Shown one piece after another: positions 6,960 through 9,757 of a stretch of DNA of 9,757 bases. Within the stretch, counting starts at the first letter, position 1; each line of letters starts with the position of its first letter. This stretch comes from Bacteroidales bacterium (GTDB taxonomy: Bacteria; Bacteroidota; Bacteroidia; Bacteroidales; NBLH01). Made by a program: the position numbers and the translations under genes. Below the pieces are notes generated by a model. It worked only from the letters and a program-made list of their open reading frames with translations, was not told the DNA's origin and ran no database searches. The DNA is taken from positions 1 to 9,757 of the forward strand of contig JALWNR010000757.1 in NCBI GenBank assembly GCA_027083715.1, written 5' to 3'.

Positions 6960-9757
6960 ATGAAGAAAGTTTATAAATTTTTAATTTCGATGCCTACAAT
7001 GGCAGTTTTATTAATTATGTATGCAACTGCAATGGCTGTTGCTACATTTGTAGAAAATGATTATGGTGCAATTGTTTCAAAACATTTCATATATAATGCA
7101 TGGTGGTTTGAATTAATTCAGCTTTTGTTAACAATCAATATGATTGGAAATATTTTTAAGTATAAACTGTATAAAAAAGAAAAGTGGAGTATATTAACTT
7201 TTCATGTGGCATTTATAATTATATTAATAGGTGCAGGAGTTACCAGGTATGTCAGTTTTGAAGGAACAATGCATATAAGAGAGGGAGAAGAAAGTGATAA
7301 AATTTTATCGGGAGAGTCCTTTTTTCAGGTAGATTTAACGGCTGATAATGATAGGGTGCATTATGAAAAAGAAATTTTTATTTCCCCCTTGTTGGATAAC
7401 AAGCTAAAAGAAGAAATTGATATTTCCGGAAAAAAAATCAGTATAGAATTAAAAAATATAATTCCAAATCCTAAGGAAACAGTTGTTGAAGTACTGGGAG
7501 GAAAGCCGATTATTGAGTTGGTTTTTTCATCACACGGAAAAATGGATAGCCATTTTCTTTCCGACAAATCAACAATTACTCATGGTAAACTACATTTTTC
7601 ATTTAACGAAAAAGAAGCTCCTAATACAGTACAATTTTTTACTGAAAATGATGAACTTTATATACGTTCTCCATTTGAACTAAGCCGGCAGACAATGACC
7701 GGTACTGTTGATACTATTTTTCCGGCAGGAGAAAAAAGAGCGATTCAGGTTAATCAAATATATTCGGTTGGCGAAGAGCTTTTTGTGGTTACAAATTTTT
7801 ACAAAATGGCTCGCATATCTTACATTCCAGGTGATGTAAGCAATGGAATTGAGTTTTTTGCTTTGGAGTTTGATGTCAAAAGTGGAAAGAAAATACAAAA
7901 AGCAGAAGTGTTGAGTGCTTATGGCTCAATGGGGATGCCGGCATATGTTAATATTGATAGTGTAAATGTTAAACTAATTTATGGAGTAAAAGAAATTCAT
8001 TTACCTTTTGCTCTTAAATTAAGAGATTTTCAATTAGACAGGTATCCCGGCTCTGAAAGCCCCTCTTCATATGCTAGTGAGGTTACGTTAATTGACAGAG
8101 AGCATAATGTAAAAAAGGATTATCGTATTTTTATGAATAATGTATTGGATTATAGAGGATATCGGTTTTTTCAATCTTCGTATGACAGAGATGAAATGGG
8201 AACTATATTGTCTGTAAATAAAGACAAAGCCGGCACACTAATTACTTATTTAGGCTATTTTTTATTGGCAGTTGGTATGTTTTGGTCAATTTTTAACAGA
8301 AACAGCTATTTTTCCGAGATGTTAAGAAAGACTTCTGAAATAAGAGGCAAAAGAAAAGAGCTAACTACCATAGCATTGATTATTACAATGTTTATTGCTC
8401 AGAATGCTTTTGCCCAAAGCCCACGCCCACATGTTAATGCAGAGCATGCCAAAGAGTTTGGAGAATTGTTTGTGCAAGACAATGGGGCAAGAACAAAACC
8501 ATATAATACACTTACAAACGAATTACTTCGTAAGATTTCGCGTAAAGAAATGTTTTTGGGATTAAGTTCAAATCAGGTTTTTCTGGGAATGGTTTTTAAT
8601 CAGAAATTTTGGAAAAATGTAAAAATGATTAAAGTGAGTAATCCCGAACTTAAAAAACTTTTAGGGGTAGAAGGTAAATATGTTTCTTTTAATGATTTGG
8701 TAAATCTACAAAAACAGGAGTATAAGCTAAAATCCTATGTAAATGATGCTTTTAACAGAGATCCCTCACACCGTACAAAACTTGATAAAGATGTAATTGC
8801 AGTAGATGAACGAGTAAACATTGTTTATCAGATATTTATGGGTGGCTATTTAAAAGCTTTTCCGGTACCTGGTGATTCACATCATAGGTGGCTTAGTCCG
8901 GTAGAAAATAAATATATTGCTGATAGTGTGGAAAGAGAATTTGTAGCAAATGTGTTTTCTGATTATTATGATGCAATGATTGCGGCTGAAAAATCAGGTG
9001 ATTGGACAAAACCCAATGAAATTATAAAAAAAATAAAAGAATATCAATTGAAATACGGAGCAGAAATACTCCCTTCGGAAACAAAACTGAAAATGGAAAT
9101 TCAATATGTGAATCTTGATATTTTTAACAGTATTTACAAATATTACGGGTTAGTTGGTTTTGTTTTATTACTAGTTTTGTTTGCAGGGATATTACGCCCC
9201 AAAATGAAAACTAAAATAATTACTATTGTTGCAGCTGTTTTATTGGGCTTTTTATTTATTATGCATACATACGGGCTTGGTTTGCGGTGGTATATTTCGG
9301 GTCATGCACCTTGGAGTAATGGTTATGAGTCAATGATTTACATTGCATGGGCAACTATGCTTGCCGGATTTTTATTTATGAAAAAATCGCCTATAACTTT
9401 AGCTGCAACCTCTCTATTAGCATCAATCACTTTAATGGTGGCACATTTAAGTTGGATGGATCCGCAGATAACCAATTTGGTTCCGGTATTGAAATCTTAT
9501 TGGCTAACCATTCATGTTTCGGTTATTACGGCAAGTTATGGGTTTTTAGCACTTTGTGCTTTGCTCGGTTTTTTGTCTTTAATTTTAATGATTTTTAAAA
9601 CCAAAAACAACTTTCAACGTATTGATTTAACCATTGCTGAATTAAGCAATATCAATCATATATCAATGATTGCCGGATTATACCTGCTTACATTAGGCAC
9701 CTTTTTGGGAGGTGTATGGGCTAACGAATCCTGGGGAAGATATTGGGGATGGGATCC
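6960..9757 (+). CDS. ccsBA: Cytochrome c synthase CcsBA (fused ResB-CcsA, system II), 3' partial
   Basis: Inner-membrane enzyme that moves haem to the periplasm and attaches it to CXXCH motifs. The frame has no stop before the window edge, giving 932 complete codons. The ATG is the first start after an in-frame TAA four codons upstream. ResB part: membrane segments at about 13-30, 49-66 and 77-95, a large periplasmic domain at about 96-424, and a segment at 425-445. TM3 carries His82 (TFHVAF), matching the conserved transmembrane haem ligand of the family. A hydrophobic segment at 467-485 ending AFAQ leads into a periplasmic stretch of about 240 residues. CcsA part from about 726: several helices, SGHAPWSNGYESM (781-793), WLTIHVSVI with His852 as the probable first periplasmic haem ligand, then the WWD motif WANESWGRYWGWD at the window end. 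The last helices and second periplasmic His lie beyond. The position next to cytochrome genes with at least 36 CXXCH motifs fits maturation of those proteins. Confidence 0.95.
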   Translation, partial: MKKVYKFLISMPTMAVLLIMYATAMAVATFVENDYGAIVSKHFIYNAWWFELIQLLLTINMIGNIFKYKLYKKEKWSILTFHVAFIIILIGAGVTRYVSFEGTMHIREGEESDKILSGESFFQVDLTADNDRVHYEKEIFISPLLDNKLKEEIDISGKKISIELKNIIPNPKETVVEVLGGKPIIELVFSSHGKMDSHFLSDKSTITHGKLHFSFNEKEAPNTVQFFTENDELYIRSPFELSRQTMTGTVDTIFPAGEKRAIQVNQIYSVGEELFVVTNFYKMARISYIPGDVSNGIEFFALEFDVKSGKKIQKAEVLSAYGSMGMPAYVNIDSVNVKLIYGVKEIHLPFALKLRDFQLDRYPGSESPSSYASEVTLIDREHNVKKDYRIFMNNVLDYRGYRFFQSSYDRDEMGTILSVNKDKAGTLITYLGYFLLAVGMFWSIFNRNSYFSEMLRKTSEIRGKRKELTTIALIITMFIAQNAFAQSPRPHVNAEHAKEFGELFVQDNGARTKPYNTLTNELLRKISRKEMFLGLSSNQVFLGMVFNQKFWKNVKMIKVSNPELKKLLGVEGKYVSFNDLVNLQKQEYKLKSYVNDAFNRDPSHRTKLDKDVIAVDERVNIVYQIFMGGYLKAFPVPGDSHHRWLSPVENKYIADSVEREFVANVFSDYYDAMIAAEKSGDWTKPNEIIKKIKEYQLKYGAEILPSETKLKMEIQYVNLDIFNSIYKYYGLVGFVLLLVLFAGILRPKMKTKIITIVAAVLLGFLFIMHTYGLGLRWYISGHAPWSNGYESMIYIAWATMLAGFLFMKKSPITLAATSLLASITLMVAHLSWMDPQITNLVPVLKSYWLTIHVSVITASYGFLALCALLGFLSLILMIFKTKNNFQRIDLTIAELSNINHISMIAGLYLLTLGTFLGGVWANESWGRYWGWD

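Noticed and set aside
7361..9598. Short ORFs at 7361-7567, 7483-7683, 7680-7898 and 9347-9598
   Set aside because: They lie inside the continuous ccsBA frame, which carries clear ResB and CcsA motifs.

Overview
The window is an AT-rich stretch of a Bacteroidota chromosome. This placement rests on a type IX secretion (T9SS, Por secretion system) C-terminal sorting domain on one gene product, Bacteroidota-style PKD and Ig-like repeats, the near absence of Shine-Dalgarno sequences, and a fused ResB-CcsA (CcsBA) cytochrome c synthase. All five genes I can support lie on the + strand. No tRNA, rRNA, transposase or CRISPR array was seen. The first and last genes are cut by the window edges.

Layout: (1) 1-936, the 3' part of a multiheme cytochrome c, with 10 CXXCH motifs plus one CX3CH visible; (2) 996-2300, a paralogous cytochrome with 8 CXXCH plus one CX3CH, fused at its C-terminus to an OmpA-type peptidoglycan-binding domain; (3) 2331-4190, a secreted NHL beta-propeller, Ig-like and PKD protein with a T9SS sorting domain; (4) 4191-4349, a gap with nested inverted repeats; (5) 4350-6713, a large cytochrome with 18 CXXCH motifs; (6) 6714-6959, a gap with a hairpin and a palindrome; (7) 6960 to the window end, CcsBA, cut inside its WWD haem-handling motif.

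Together the three cytochromes carry 36 CXXCH and 2 CX3CH motifs. One is predicted to be tethered to peptidoglycan, the neighbouring propeller protein is predicted to be exported to the cell surface, and the last gene encodes the enzyme that attaches haem to cytochromes c. The best inference is a locus for electron transfer across the periplasm and possibly out of the cell (extracellular electron transfer or respiration of a poorly permeant acceptor), with its own cytochrome maturation gene. No terminal reductase of a recognised type is visible, so the electron acceptor is unknown. The genes before and after this window would be needed to see a quinol oxidase, an outer-membrane porin or a known reductase.
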